From JBCCIM01 sp965263205 (lineage in GTDB: Bacteria > Bacteroidota > Rhodothermia > Rhodothermales > JAHQVL01): DNA of 64,000 nt. The translations under genes were made by a program, and so were the position numbers. Position 1 is the stretch's first letter; every line of letters starts with the position of its first letter. Location of the stretch: NCBI GenBank assembly GCA_965263205.1, contig CBDHHF010000014.1:434001-498000 (forward strand), written 5' to 3'. Below the pieces are notes generated by a model. The model did no database searches and was not told the DNA's origin. It was given only the letters and a program-made list of their open reading frames with translations. Below, piece after piece: positions 17,037-26,817 of the stretch.

Positions 17037-18307
17037 CTATGACTTTGTCAAGTCAAAAGTAGCCTCGGATTGACCGAGACGTATCCATCAATGTAGGGTT
17101 TGTTGTGCTTGAGCATACTGCAAACGAATGCGTATCAACTGGTTCGATACGTTGTTTAGCACAAGCTTTGCGGGCTTACCTTCAGCCAGCTTTCTTGCGT
17201 AGTAGTGCTTGAACTTGGCTTTGTGTGTCACCATCGATCTGGCGGCCAGATGCAACAGCTTTCGCATCGTCTTCGGGCCCTTACCGCGACTCTTCGGTTT
17301 TTCGTTTTACACTGATGCCACTTTCATAAGGTAGTGGCGCAATACCCAGGTGCCGGGCCAGTTGCGTGTAACTAAGTTCTTTTGTAAAACCGTCCGTGAT
17401 AACTAGCAAATGAGCGGCAAGCAGCATGCCTACACCGGGTGCTGTTGTGAGCATGGCGACAGTTGAAGCAAGTGTTGGGTGCGCTTTGATAAGGCGTTTG
17501 ATCTCCCGCCTCAAGCTCCTTGATTTGCAGCCTGGTCTGCTCGAGCAGCGCATCAAGAGAACCATTTGCTACCGGAGTTTGGATGTACTTGCGTTTAAGC
17601 GCCTTGCGCGAGTTCGAGAACGCAGTTTGCTGCTTCACAATCTGCTCGCGCGTGGTCAATAATACCTTTATTTGCTCTACAACGGCCTCATGCGGTGTCC
17701 AGAGGGTGAGTTTGTCTCGGTAGCGCCATGCGTACTCAGCAATCATTGTACTGTCAATCGCATCTGTCTTGGGACGGTCTTTCTCAAAGGCGCGGTGCAC
17801 TTTCATTGGCTCAATGAGCTCACAACAGGCCAAGCAGCGCGATTGAGTTGATAGAGAAGCACTTCGTTGTAAACACCTGTGTTCTCGATGCAGATTAGTG
17901 TGTTCTGTCTCACACAGCCAGCGCCAGTGATCCAGTGTAGTAATTCGTCCTTGCCACCAAGCTCGTCTTTGTCACCGAGTTCGTCGGTAGGTGTAATCGT
18001 TTTGGGTTTGCCGACACGTTTTCCGTCTTTGAATATGGAGCAGGTAAACGAATCGGCAGCAGGGTCAATGCCGATATAATTCATTTCTTTGGGGGTATTC
18101 GTGGAACGGAGCTGGCTCTGTTATTGAGTCCCTTGAGGCGCAGAAGATCACCTGACGTTTTGTCTATCTAGCTTCTTGTTCCACTGAGCGATGGAGCCTG
18201 AGTATCAGGATATTGTATCACAATTTGCCTGAGACAACGTGTGTACTTGAGCCTGGCGTTGGCTTATGCCACCACTCATGTTCGGGATGATAATAATGAA
18301 TTTTGTA
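17037..18307 (-). mobile_element. IS110-family insertion sequence, degenerate, boundaries approximate
   Basis: The left boundary is set by the abrupt end of the third 110-bp repeat at 17036; the right one is uncertain, somewhere between the transposase start (18084) and the relic at 18308. No terminal inverted repeats are seen, as expected for IS110. The non-coding 18085-18307 part lies 5' of the transposase, where IS110-type elements encode their bridge RNA. Confidence 0.55.
17088..18084 (-). pseudogene. IS110-family transposase, broken by three frameshifts
   Basis: The ATG at 18084 opens NYIGIDPAADSF, with the first Asp of the RuvC-like DEDD domain, followed by CIENTGVYNEVLLYQL. The frame then shifts to FEKDRPKTDAIDSTMIAEYA and on to a coiled stretch. 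It shifts again near 17520 to the C-terminal Tnp domain TAPGVGMLLAAHLL and ARHLGIAPLPYESG, with the conserved Ser, and once more near 17290 to KGPKTMRKLLHLAARSMV, ending at 17088. Together about 330 codons, the normal IS110 length, so little besides the frame is lost. The element is not expected to make active transposase. Confidence 0.82.
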
Positions 18308-19024
18308 CTTTGGTAAGACCCGCCACCAGAGGCCATGCGAAGGACCCTTTGCCTGGGTGATGCAATGATAAAGGCAACATGTCATCACTGAAGCGAAGCA
18401 GATTCGCCGCCCATCTGGGCGTCGAAGTCACAAGTTACAGCCTACGCAGCCGCTAAGCAATAATGTGCACGTCAATAATGCAACGCTCTACAATGTCCCA
18501 AATTCATCTAGCAAAGAAGTAAGGTACCACTCACCCGAACACCTATTTAGGATTCGTTTCACTAGACGTGGATCTAGGATAGACTTTGACGATGACTATG
18601 TGGAAGCTCGGCATCCACTACCTACTTTTTTGGGCTACGCCTACAGACGCAGATAACGATTGATGAAGGCGGACCGAAGGATATGGCTTTAGCACCTCCT
18701 GCCATTGGCGTCAATGTTCTGCATAGGCCTCGCCTGGCTAGATACAGACAGCCTCGACAATAACCTTAATGGGTTTGTAGACGAAGCGAATGAGCGACTG
18801 GGCATGCACCACGAGTCGCTTGCTTTGTTATCCCGCACGATGGTGATGGTACCAGGCGCAACTGGACGATCCTGATCACGGGGACGCTGACTATTACAAT
18901 TACTTTGAGGCGCCGCAGCAGTCGCCCCATGTCAAACGACAGAAAACCTTTTACAGTAGGCGGCGACGGGGCGTGATTTCATCCACGCATACCTACTAGA
19001 TTTGCTTACCCGGGCGATCCTGTC
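18308..19024 (+). pseudogene. Relic 1 of a giant secreted T9SS-type protein (middle part only)
   Basis: No long frame survives, but read across frames the DNA keeps the order of a known Rhodothermota/Bacteroidota secreted protein. It has a GDRPP-like start (18308), NNVHVNNATLYN (18466-18500), DFDDDYVE (18582), TDSLDNN, DYYNY (18890) and PTRFAYPGDPVT (18990-19024). The same order recurs at 19808-20345. Many short insertions and stops separate the pieces. Neither the N-terminus nor the C-terminus is present. It abuts the truncated PNPOx-like gene at its 3' end. Confidence 0.55.
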
Positions 19025-19233
19025 ACACGGGCCATAGGGTGAAAGTAGATGGCGTGCGCCGCTTCTTCGTATACAAAGAGGTTGCTATTGATGAAAGGCC
19101 GGCCTTCATGCACCGTGGCGAGGGCACCATATGGAGCCGTGTTCAGAAAATCGCGAATCCAGGCTTCATCAGTCACCTCCCGATCGCGCCGGCGAACTTC
19201 ATTCGGTGCGGTCTGTGCGTAATCGCGTGGCAT
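19006..19233 (-). pseudogene. Truncated pyridoxamine 5'-phosphate oxidase-family protein
   Basis: The ATG at 19233 (a GTG lies at 19242) opens a frame of about 75 codons with REVTDEAWIRDFL, APYGALATVHEGRPFINSNLF and AIYFH, the N-terminal beta-barrel half of the flavin-binding PNPOx-like (NimA-type) family, normally 150-220 aa. After the IYFH strand the sequence turns into relic 1 and a chance stop. The gene has therefore lost its 3' half at the junction near 19025 and is presumably non-functional. Confidence 0.7.
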
Positions 19234-19384
19234 ACGGCTCACCTCTCTGCTTTAATCGTGGCACTTCTGCGTTTCAGTCACAAAATACCTCAGTCAAGCA
19301 CCAGCCAAAACATACACAGTTTTTTGATTGAGGTACGTAACAGTTTGCAGGCCAGCTACACATTTCCCGTTTCTCTATTACTAC

Positions 19385-21599
19385 ATGAAACGGCGCTTTT
19401 CCTGCTTTTCATACTCCTGTCCCCTCCTGCAGTACGCCCACAGGCACCTGTGATCCAGGACTTGAAGAATCTTCTGGACGTCAAAACGTCCGGGCGCGCA
19501 TCGTCAATCCATGGAACAGGGCTCCCCCCATGTGTTGAAGTCCCTAAATACGGAAACGCCAACGCTTTTGCCGCCGGCATGGATTGGCGGCACAGTGGAT
19601 GGCCGATTGCATTGCAGCATCCCGATATGGTCCCTGGGAGTTCTGGCCGGGGCCACTCGACTGAGGCGCAATCCTCCTGTGAGCAGTTTATATGATCGCT
19701 ACAGCGAACGCGAATTGACCATACAACGCCACGGGTGAAGCAACAACGTGGCGCGTTACGTCATTGACGGCGAAATACCGGCAAACTGGACAATCTTCTA
19801 GCCGGCGACAGACCCGCCACCAGGCCATCAGATGGGTGTGAATATGACACACCCAAAATCGCCGCCCATCGGGCTCGGTCCAAGTTACAGCCTACGCATC
19901 CGCCAATAATGTGCACGTCAATAATGCAACGCTCTACAATTACAAATTCATGCCAAGTACCACTGAACACCTATTGGATTCTTTCAAGACATGGATCTGG
20001 AAACTTTGACGATGACTATGTGGGCTCGGACACTACCTACGGTTTGGGTACGTTACCGCAGATAACCCGCTATGGCAAAGCACCTCCCCATTGGCGTCAA
20101 TTTTCTGCAAGGCCCCCTGGGATACAGACAGCCTCGACAATAAGCATGGGCATAGACGCGAATACGACTGGGCATGACCACATTTCTTTTTACAATGGGA
20201 TGGCTCCGGCAACTGGAGATCCTCTCACGGGGAGTGACTATTACAATGTACATGAGTTTTGTAAAGACAGAACCTACAGTAGGCACGTGGCCGTGATTTC
20301 TCCACGTACCTACTAGATTTGCTTACCCGGGCGATCCTTCACAGGCATAGGGCCGAGTGAGGTGAATACCCTTTTAATGGTACACTGGGGCCTGCATCCT
20401 GCAGATCTCTGTCAACAGGTTTATCTTGAAGCAATCACAAGAAATACGTTCCTGGGCACGCGGCGCGGCATCTTGACTCTACGACTTCGGACTGCATCAC
20501 AGGAGGTGCAGCAACGTTTGAACGCCGGCTTTGAAGCTTTACCCGAATCGCCCCACTGAAGGCCATTCAACTCGAAGCACCCCCAATGTCGAAAACCAGC
20601 CGATTGATCCGTACGTTAGTTAGCATTACCAGGGCCGTTTGAACTTCAGGCCACAAATCCTTCCTTATGCGCGTAAGGAACGCATTGTTGCAACGAACCT
20701 TCGCATTCTCGATCGGAATCAGACCTTACTGGCGCGTCAGACAAGTAAACGGCGAGCGAAGCCCATGGTCTGCACGTGGCGTTTTACCACACAATATCGG
20801 CAAATTGGATTTCTAAAAGAATCGATGGGTTTATGACCCAAAATGCAGCCGGCCCCATATCCGCCGACATGGGGGGTCATTAATGAATCTGGATTCAACC
20901 CCGAAGTCTTTTGCTATAGACCCAGATGGCACTACAGCTACAAAACCTACGTGGGGCATTCTCGATTGACGTGCTCGAAACCAGGGTCAGAGTGTTCGAT
21001 CGAAAAATAGCCCTAGTTAGCAAAGATTCATTCGTTATTAAGCAAATCAGCGCGCGGATGTCCACCAAATGCGTGGCGATGTGTGGTGGATGCTTTTATC
21101 GAAGCGTTTTCCTGGATAAAATTCAGGATGGGATGCGCGAAAGGAGATAAAAGCGCGCGTTTTATTTGGTGGTGCCCTTTTCTTTGGTTCGTTTCTTTTG
21201 GGGCCCTGTTTTGTTTTCGGGTAAAAGAAATGAACGTACGCAACCTACACCAGGGAGCAGTAGCTTACTGCACAAGATGTGTATTCCTTGCTGGAATGGC
21301 CATGAGCGCCAACATTGGATAAAGTCTTTTTTTCTGAACACCCCTGGCTCGAAATAGGCTATCCCAATCCCTTCACCAATCAAACTTTGATTCGGTATTC
21401 CATCCCCGAACCCGGCACAGTGAAACTGGAAGTATTCGACACCCTCGGCCGGCGCGTGCGCGTGCTTGTCGATGCCCAGCAAAGTGCCGGCTGGCATGAA
21501 GCCCTCCTGGATAGCAAATCCCTGCCCAGCGGGCTCTATTTCTACCGCCTCACCACCAACAACTTTACGGATACAAAATCAGTCATTTTAAGGCGCTAG
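19385..21599 (+). pseudogene. Relic 2 of a giant secreted protein with a T9SS sorting domain
   Basis: Begins MKRRFS with a frameshift in the signal peptide (LLFILLSPPAV in the next frame). Recognisable pieces follow: VPKYGNANA, WIGGTVDG, GPWEF-like words, GDRPP (19808), NNVHVNNATLYN, NFDDDYVGSDTTYGLG (20000), GDPLTGSDYY (20220), PTRFAYPGDPS (20310) and LRTASQEVQQRLNAGFEALP (20500). Near 21022 an inserted repeat interrupts it. The C-terminus from 21346 is intact in one frame: GYPNPFTNQTLIRYSIPEPG, TLGRRVRVLVD, SGLYFYRL, a T9SS type A/FlgD-like sorting domain. Intact homologues are large outer-surface proteins of unknown role. Confidence 0.7.
21022..21345 (-). repeat. Dispersed repeat, copy L, inverted relative to 60193-60505
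   Basis: The reverse complement of this segment matches 60193-60505 over about 310 bp with few differences, including CCAATGTTGGCGCTCATGGC, GAAACGAACCAAAGAAAAGG and CACGCATTTGGTGGAC. It ends with TTTTTCTGAACACCCCTGG at 21345, next to the T9SS domain of relic 2, so it appears inserted in that gene. The AAACGAACCAAAGAAAAG core is a filler word also known from many Bacteroidota genomes. Confidence 0.75.
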
Positions 21600-21690
21600 C
21601 TGCGTAATGGGCAAAAATTGCTTAATCTTAGTATCCTACATGTCATGCTAACCAGATTCATCGAATGGCTCGGGGTGATGCCACCGCTCC

Positions 21691-21732
21691 ATTCAGCAAT
21701 CAGCAGTCAACAATCTGCATTCAGCAATCAAA
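21691..21732. repeat. Short CAATCAGCA-type word repeat
   Basis: Degenerate tandem words ATTCAGCAATCAGCAGTCAA and CATTCAGCAATCAAAC lie just upstream of the sulfatase. Similar words flank the S23 gene at 32316-32340 and 32915-32945. They look like intergenic simple-sequence filler. Confidence 0.5.
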
Positions 21733-21795
21733 CTGGACACGGATCAAGCCCGGCACAACGTGTACCGGAAGGCAGACCACCAAGCCCCCGCACTC

Positions 21796-23413
21796 ATGAA
21801 ATGCTTTAGCATCGTTGCACTCGCACTACTGCTCACCACAGCCTGTACACAACCTAAACCCGACAATCGCCCCAACGTCATCATCATTCTGGCTGATGAC
21901 ATGGGCTACTCCGACATCAGCCCATACGGCGGCGAAATCAACACCCCGAACCTGCAGCGGCTCTCGGACAATGGGTTGCGGTTCACACAGTTCTACAACA
22001 ATGCGCGCTGTTGCCCAACACGCGCGGCACTGCTGACAGGGCTTTACCCACATCAGGCCGGCATCGGCCACATGACTGGTGACTATGGGTATCCGGGCTA
22101 CCGTGGCTTCCTGGGCGATCAAACAGCCACCATTGCTGAGGTGCTTGGCGATGCCGGCTACAGCACGTACATGTCTGGCAAATGGCACGTCACCAAATAC
22201 ATGGGCCACTGGAACGGCATCGACAGCCTGGCAACCACCGATACCTGGCCCTTGCAACGCGGCTTCGACAAGTTCTTTGGTACCATCCTCGGCGCCGGCA
22301 GCTTCTATGATCCTATCACGCTGACCAATGGCAATACGCCCATCGAGAACGTCCCCGACGACTTTTTCTACACCGACGCCATCAGCGACACCGCCGTTGC
22401 GTACGTGGAAGCAGCATAAAGACAACGAGCAGCCGTTTTTCATGTACGTATCTTACACGGCGCCCCATTGGCCGCTGCATGCGCTGGAAAAAGACATTCT
22501 CCCCTACGAAGGCCGCTACAATGCCGGCTGGGACGCCATTCGAGAAGAGCGCCATGCACGGATGAAAACCATCGGGTTGTTAGATGATAGCTGGCAGCTA
22601 ACCCCTCGGGATCCACGCGTACCCGAATGGGCTGCATTGGATGATCGAGAAAAAACGTGGTACAGCCGCGCCATGGAAGTGTATGCAGCGCAAGTTGACA
22701 ACATGGACCAGGGTATCGGCCGGCTCATGCAGGCATTGGAAGAAGCTGGAGAACTAGACAACACCCTGATCCTCTTCCTGGCAGATAACGGCGGATGCGC
22801 TGAAGTACTCTCGGCAAACTGGCGGGGTCTCTTTATCCCTGACGAGACGCGCGACGGAGACCCTGTCACAACAGGTAATGAATTCAAAGAACTCATGCCG
22901 GGTCCTGAAGAAACCTACATGAGTTACGGCATTGGCTGGGCCAACGCGAGTAATACCCCGTTCCGGCTCTACAAGCACTGGGTGCACGAAGGCGGCATCT
23001 CAACGCCATTAATCGCCCACTGGCCAGCGCGTTTTCAGGGCAGCGGCGCATTTGTGCACGAACCGGGCCATGTAATCGACTTGATGGCAACAGCCGTTGA
23101 CGTAGCGCTAGCGACGTATCCTACCGACAAGACACCCATGGCCGGCAAAAGCCTCGTGCCTGCCATGGAAAACCAGCGTATTGAGCGAGACGCCATATAT
23201 TGGGAGCACGAAGGCAACCGGGCCGTGCGGCTGGATAACTGGAAACTGGTGGCACAACACGACCAGCCCTGGGAGTTGTACAACCTCGAAACGGATCGGA
23301 GCGAAGTAAATAATCTTGCTGCCGAATACCCCGATCAACTCAACACCATGGTCGCGATGTATGATACCTGGGCCGCACAAAACCAGGTACGTCCCTGGCC
23401 GGCAAATAAATAA
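21796..23413 (+). pseudogene. Sulfatase lipoprotein, one frameshift
   Basis: Arylsulfatase-type enzyme. The ATG at 21796 gives a lipoprotein signal (LLLTTAC), then NVIIILADDMGYSDI with metal ligands, and the formylglycine motif CCPTR in ARCCPTRAALLTG (Cys at the first motif position). SGKWH and a C-terminal half with LADNGG, EGGISTPLIAHWP and YNLETDRSE follow. At 22410-22420 one extra base (GCAGCATAAAG) ends the first frame after VEAA; the second frame continues KDNEQPFFMYVSYTAPHWPLH with no residues missing. Corrected length is about 539 aa, normal for the family. It converges with the hybrid kinase. It may desulfate polysaccharides for the GH44 and DUF1501 systems. Confidence 0.85.
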
Positions 23414-23414
23414 A

Positions 23415-26400
23415 TCACGATTCCGGATGCGGTACATCCTGCGCCGGGAAGCGTCGTGGTGTTGCTTCCAGTTGCTCTTTTAGCGCTGCCTTGTTGATGG
23501 GCTTGGAAAGATACCCGGCGATGTGCTCGTAGCTTGGCCGCTCGACATCCAATTCGCTATTTGTCAAAACAACCAATCGAGGGAAGTGTTTTTTGTCGAG
23601 GCCAAGTGCTAATTCATCAAGTACGTTGATGCCGGCGTCAGTAAACAAGTCTTCGTCCACAATCGCCAGATCAAACACGGAGGCCTGCAGATTTTCCAAT
23701 AACGCATCTGCCGTGCTGAAAGCCTCAGCACGGTATCCCAAATCATCCAACAAACGATTGGAAATCTTCATGTTGATGCGGTTTTTCTCTGCCATTGCAA
23801 TACGTAAGGAGTGGTGCGATGGTGCCGGCACCTCCGGCATCGAGGTTTCTTCGAAAACCCGCGGCACATGCGACTCCAGGGTTTTGATAATCACATCTTT
23901 CAGGAGCTGTTGTTTGATCGGCTTGTTCAACCATCGATCTACCGATTCGCGCTTTTCGCTATGATCACCGCTTGAACTGATAATCAAAATTGGCCCACTG
24001 AAGCGCTGTTCGCGCAGGTAATCAGCCAGTTGTCCCCCGTCAACACGGGGCATCATGTAGTCCAGGAGTGCAACATCGATCGATGCAAAATCGTGATTGG
24101 CCTCCATTACTTCAGTGGCTGAACTACGCACAACAGCTTGCATATTCCACTGCTGGCAAAGCGCCAGTAGAAGCTTTCGGTTTGTCTCGTTGTCGTCTAC
24201 AATAAGCACACGGCGATCATCCAACACGTGCTGTTTTTCAGCAAGTAGCGCCTCCGTTTGAAGTGCTGCAGAAGATGCCATGATGGTGAACGAGAACGTC
24301 GACCCTGCTCCTTCTACACTTTCTACCCAGATGTGCCCGCCCATGAGTTCAGCCAGGCGGCGGCAAATAGCAAGCCCGAGCCCCGTACCACCAAACCTGC
24401 GCGTGGTCGATGAATCTGCCTGAGAAAACGACTCAAAAATAGATTTTTGACGATCTTCCGGAATACCAATGCCCGTATCTATTACTGAGAAAACGAGTTC
24501 ATATTGGTCATCAACAGCCTTTGCGGTCACGTACACATTCACTTCGCCCTGTGATGTAAACTTGATACCGTTACTCAACAAGTTGATGATGACTTGCCGT
24601 AAGCGGGTAACATCGCCCATAATTGCCGGCGGCACAGATGCATCGATGTAATACCCAAGATCCAATCCCTTCGCAAACGCACGATGCGAAACAATGTCGA
24701 GTGCATCCTCAATGCAATGATGCACGAAGAACGGTCGCGATTCCAGGTCGAGTTTGCCGGCTTCAATTTTTGAGAAGTCGAGAATATCATTAATAATCGA
24801 CAGCAATGCATCACCACTGGTGTGTATCGTGCTGACAAAATCTTGCTGCTCTTCATTGAGTGGTGTGTCTTTGAGCAGACTGGTAAATCCAATGACGCCA
24901 TTGAGGGGTGTACGAATTTCGTGACTCATGGAAGCGAGAAAAGCACTTTTGGCCCGGCTTGCCACCTCAGCCTCGTCTTTAAGCAGGTTTACTTCTTCCA
25001 GTTTGTCTCGAATGGTGCGGGTTTGATCATGAATTTGCCGGCGCATCAACACCGTCCATCCACCACCTATAGCAAGAAGAAAGAGCAAGCCAAGCGACAA
25101 CCAGCGCGTGCGGGCAGGCGTCCACCAGGGGCCCGCTTCGATCAATTCCATGTCGGCTGTTGAACGCAATTTCAAGCGAAGCGGGTGGACTTCAGGAACA
25201 TCGTCGTAGCGTGGATTAAAGAGCAGCTCAGCGATGCCCGTCAATTTTACTGTACTGCCCGTCCGAAACCCGGGTGAAGTATACGCGCCATCAATAAGCG
25301 CTTCAAAACTGGAGCCGTCTGCTTTAATCAAGTAGGAAGCCATGCCTTGAAGCTCAATGACTTCTTGCAATTCTCCAGTGATTTCGACCAGCGATCCATT
25401 TACAGCGGGATTCTCCAGAGAATCGACGCGCAATACTGTAGAACTGGGCTGCACCTTTGCACGACCAAGCGGCTGTACTTCAGCATTTATCAGCGTTGGG
25501 GTAAGGCCGCCTACCTCAGGAAACCCGATTGCATGGATGCTGTCACCAACATGCACATTATCTCGCGAATAGACAATACCAGCGCTGTGCGCATCTTGAA
25601 TGATGAAATAATCAGATTTACGATAAGTAACCGTTCCGGCTACCCTGACCATGTGTCCTTCATCCTGATTCAGCGAGAAGGTTAATACCTTGTTTAGCGG
25701 GCGCAGAGTAAGTTTATCTTGCATCGCTTTAAAGCCGGGACTCAGCACCTCAATAAATGAGGTATCCGGTACCTGTAGCCGAATCCCTGTGAGTTGTCGA
25801 TCCGGATTAAAGAAACCACCTGCAACCCCCTGAATCCGAACGATCGCTCCAACCAGATCGTCCAGGGACGCTTTGCTGTTAACAAAAACAGTAATGAATT
25901 CGTTGTCATTGGTGGCCAATTCAAGAACTAACCCAAGATGACTTTCCCGTTTAGACAGTACGGACTGCTGAACAACACCAACCGCGTCAACCCACGTGGC
26001 ATCGTCTTTACCTTTTAACAAATAAAAATCTGGATTTGCAGAAGGTAAGGGGAATTCTCCTTCGCCCAATTCAACCAGACGAGCGCCTGGTGCAATATCT
26101 GGCGCAAACCACCCCCTTAGCGTAACGCCCGTCAGTTGTATGCGTGTGCCATAAGCCGGCAGTTCACTGAAATAGTTAAAATAAATCCCCCCTGTTTCAT
26201 CCTGCATAAAGCAATGGGGAGCATCCGTATCTGGCAGTGTGCAATAGGTTATCACACCTGTGAGCCGTACAGGAAAGGCTTGACTCGATTCTTCCGGAGA
26301 CAGCTTTCGAACCTCCTCAACCGTAGAGAGATACGAGATTTCTGGCGATGCGTCCCTTGATACGACTTCTACATCCGGCGCAATACGAGGGGTTATCCAG

Positions 26401-26699
26401 CCCGGCTCCGTAGTCCCTAGCAAACTCACAAACGTGCCGGCAGTCAACAGCTGCTCCACATCGCGAATGAGAACGCTACCTGTTTCATCTCGCAGCGTGC
26501 AGTATGTTACCTCATATGCTGTACAATGGGCGATAGTCCCTTCCAGTGCAACCGCAATTGAAGTACCCGCCTCTTCCTGCCCCAATGCACGCACTTCAGC
26601 GGTGGTTTCAAGCACCCTGGGTGCCTGTTGGGCATACCCCTCCCATAACACCCAGAAAAACAAGGCCACCAGAAGAGAAATGAACCTAAAAAACTTCAT
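23415..26699 (-). CDS. Hybrid sensor histidine kinase with a large extracytoplasmic sensor
   Basis: A 1094-aa protein from the ATG at 26699. A signal peptide/TM (1-24) precedes about 500 extracytoplasmic residues. These hold at least two similar units of the pattern RxLxxEEAxxxxPVxLxGxIxYCTxxD..CFMxDExGGIY, an OB-like fold seen in some Bacteroidota kinases. TM2 lies near 540-560, then a coiled coil, HisKA with His near 592 (MSHEIRTPLNGV), HATPase (DTGIGIPEDR, FGGTGLGLAI), a receiver with Asp near 879 (LLDYMMPRVDGG) and a second, degenerate receiver (VDEDLFTDAG, then YLSKP). No output domain is present. It converges with the sulfatase with 1 bp between stops; substrate control of the polysaccharide genes is an inference. 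Confidence 0.88.
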   Translation of the reverse strand: MKFFRFISLLVALFFWVLWEGYAQQAPRVLETTAEVRALGQEEAGTSIAVALEGTIAHCTAYEVTYCTLRDETGSVLIRDVEQLLTAGTFVSLLGTTEPGWITPRIAPDVEVVSRDASPEISYLSTVEEVRKLSPEESSQAFPVRLTGVITYCTLPDTDAPHCFMQDETGGIYFNYFSELPAYGTRIQLTGVTLRGWFAPDIAPGARLVELGEGEFPLPSANPDFYLLKGKDDATWVDAVGVVQQSVLSKRESHLGLVLELATNDNEFITVFVNSKASLDDLVGAIVRIQGVAGGFFNPDRQLTGIRLQVPDTSFIEVLSPGFKAMQDKLTLRPLNKVLTFSLNQDEGHMVRVAGTVTYRKSDYFIIQDAHSAGIVYSRDNVHVGDSIHAIGFPEVGGLTPTLINAEVQPLGRAKVQPSSTVLRVDSLENPAVNGSLVEITGELQEVIELQGMASYLIKADGSSFEALIDGAYTSPGFRTGSTVKLTGIAELLFNPRYDDVPEVHPLRLKLRSTADMELIEAGPWWTPARTRWLSLGLLFLLAIGGGWTVLMRRQIHDQTRTIRDKLEEVNLLKDEAEVASRAKSAFLASMSHEIRTPLNGVIGFTSLLKDTPLNEEQQDFVSTIHTSGDALLSIINDILDFSKIEAGKLDLESRPFFVHHCIEDALDIVSHRAFAKGLDLGYYIDASVPPAIMGDVTRLRQVIINLLSNGIKFTSQGEVNVYVTAKAVDDQYELVFSVIDTGIGIPEDRQKSIFESFSQADSSTTRRFGGTGLGLAICRRLAELMGGHIWVESVEGAGSTFSFTIMASSAALQTEALLAEKQHVLDDRRVLIVDDNETNRKLLLALCQQWNMQAVVRSSATEVMEANHDFASIDVALLDYMMPRVDGGQLADYLREQRFSGPILIISSSGDHSEKRESVDRWLNKPIKQQLLKDVIIKTLESHVPRVFEETSMPEVPAPSHHSLRIAMAEKNRINMKISNRLLDDLGYRAEAFSTADALLENLQASVFDLAIVDEDLFTDAGINVLDELALGLDKKHFPRLVVLTNSELDVERPSYEHIAGYLSKPINKAALKEQLEATPRRFPAQDVPHPES

Positions 26700-26817
26700 C
26701 AAACGCGCATTGAGTAGTTTATATTAGTCAATTATCGTTCAAGAGTGGAAATGCTAAAATGAACGGATAAATTGACAGATGTGGTATGCCGTTGCTATTA
26801 AGTCGACACTAACGAAC

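Noticed and set aside
19909..20316. 135-codon frame in the relic region
   Set aside because: A chance open piece of a multi-frame pseudogene; neighbouring conserved words lie in other frames.
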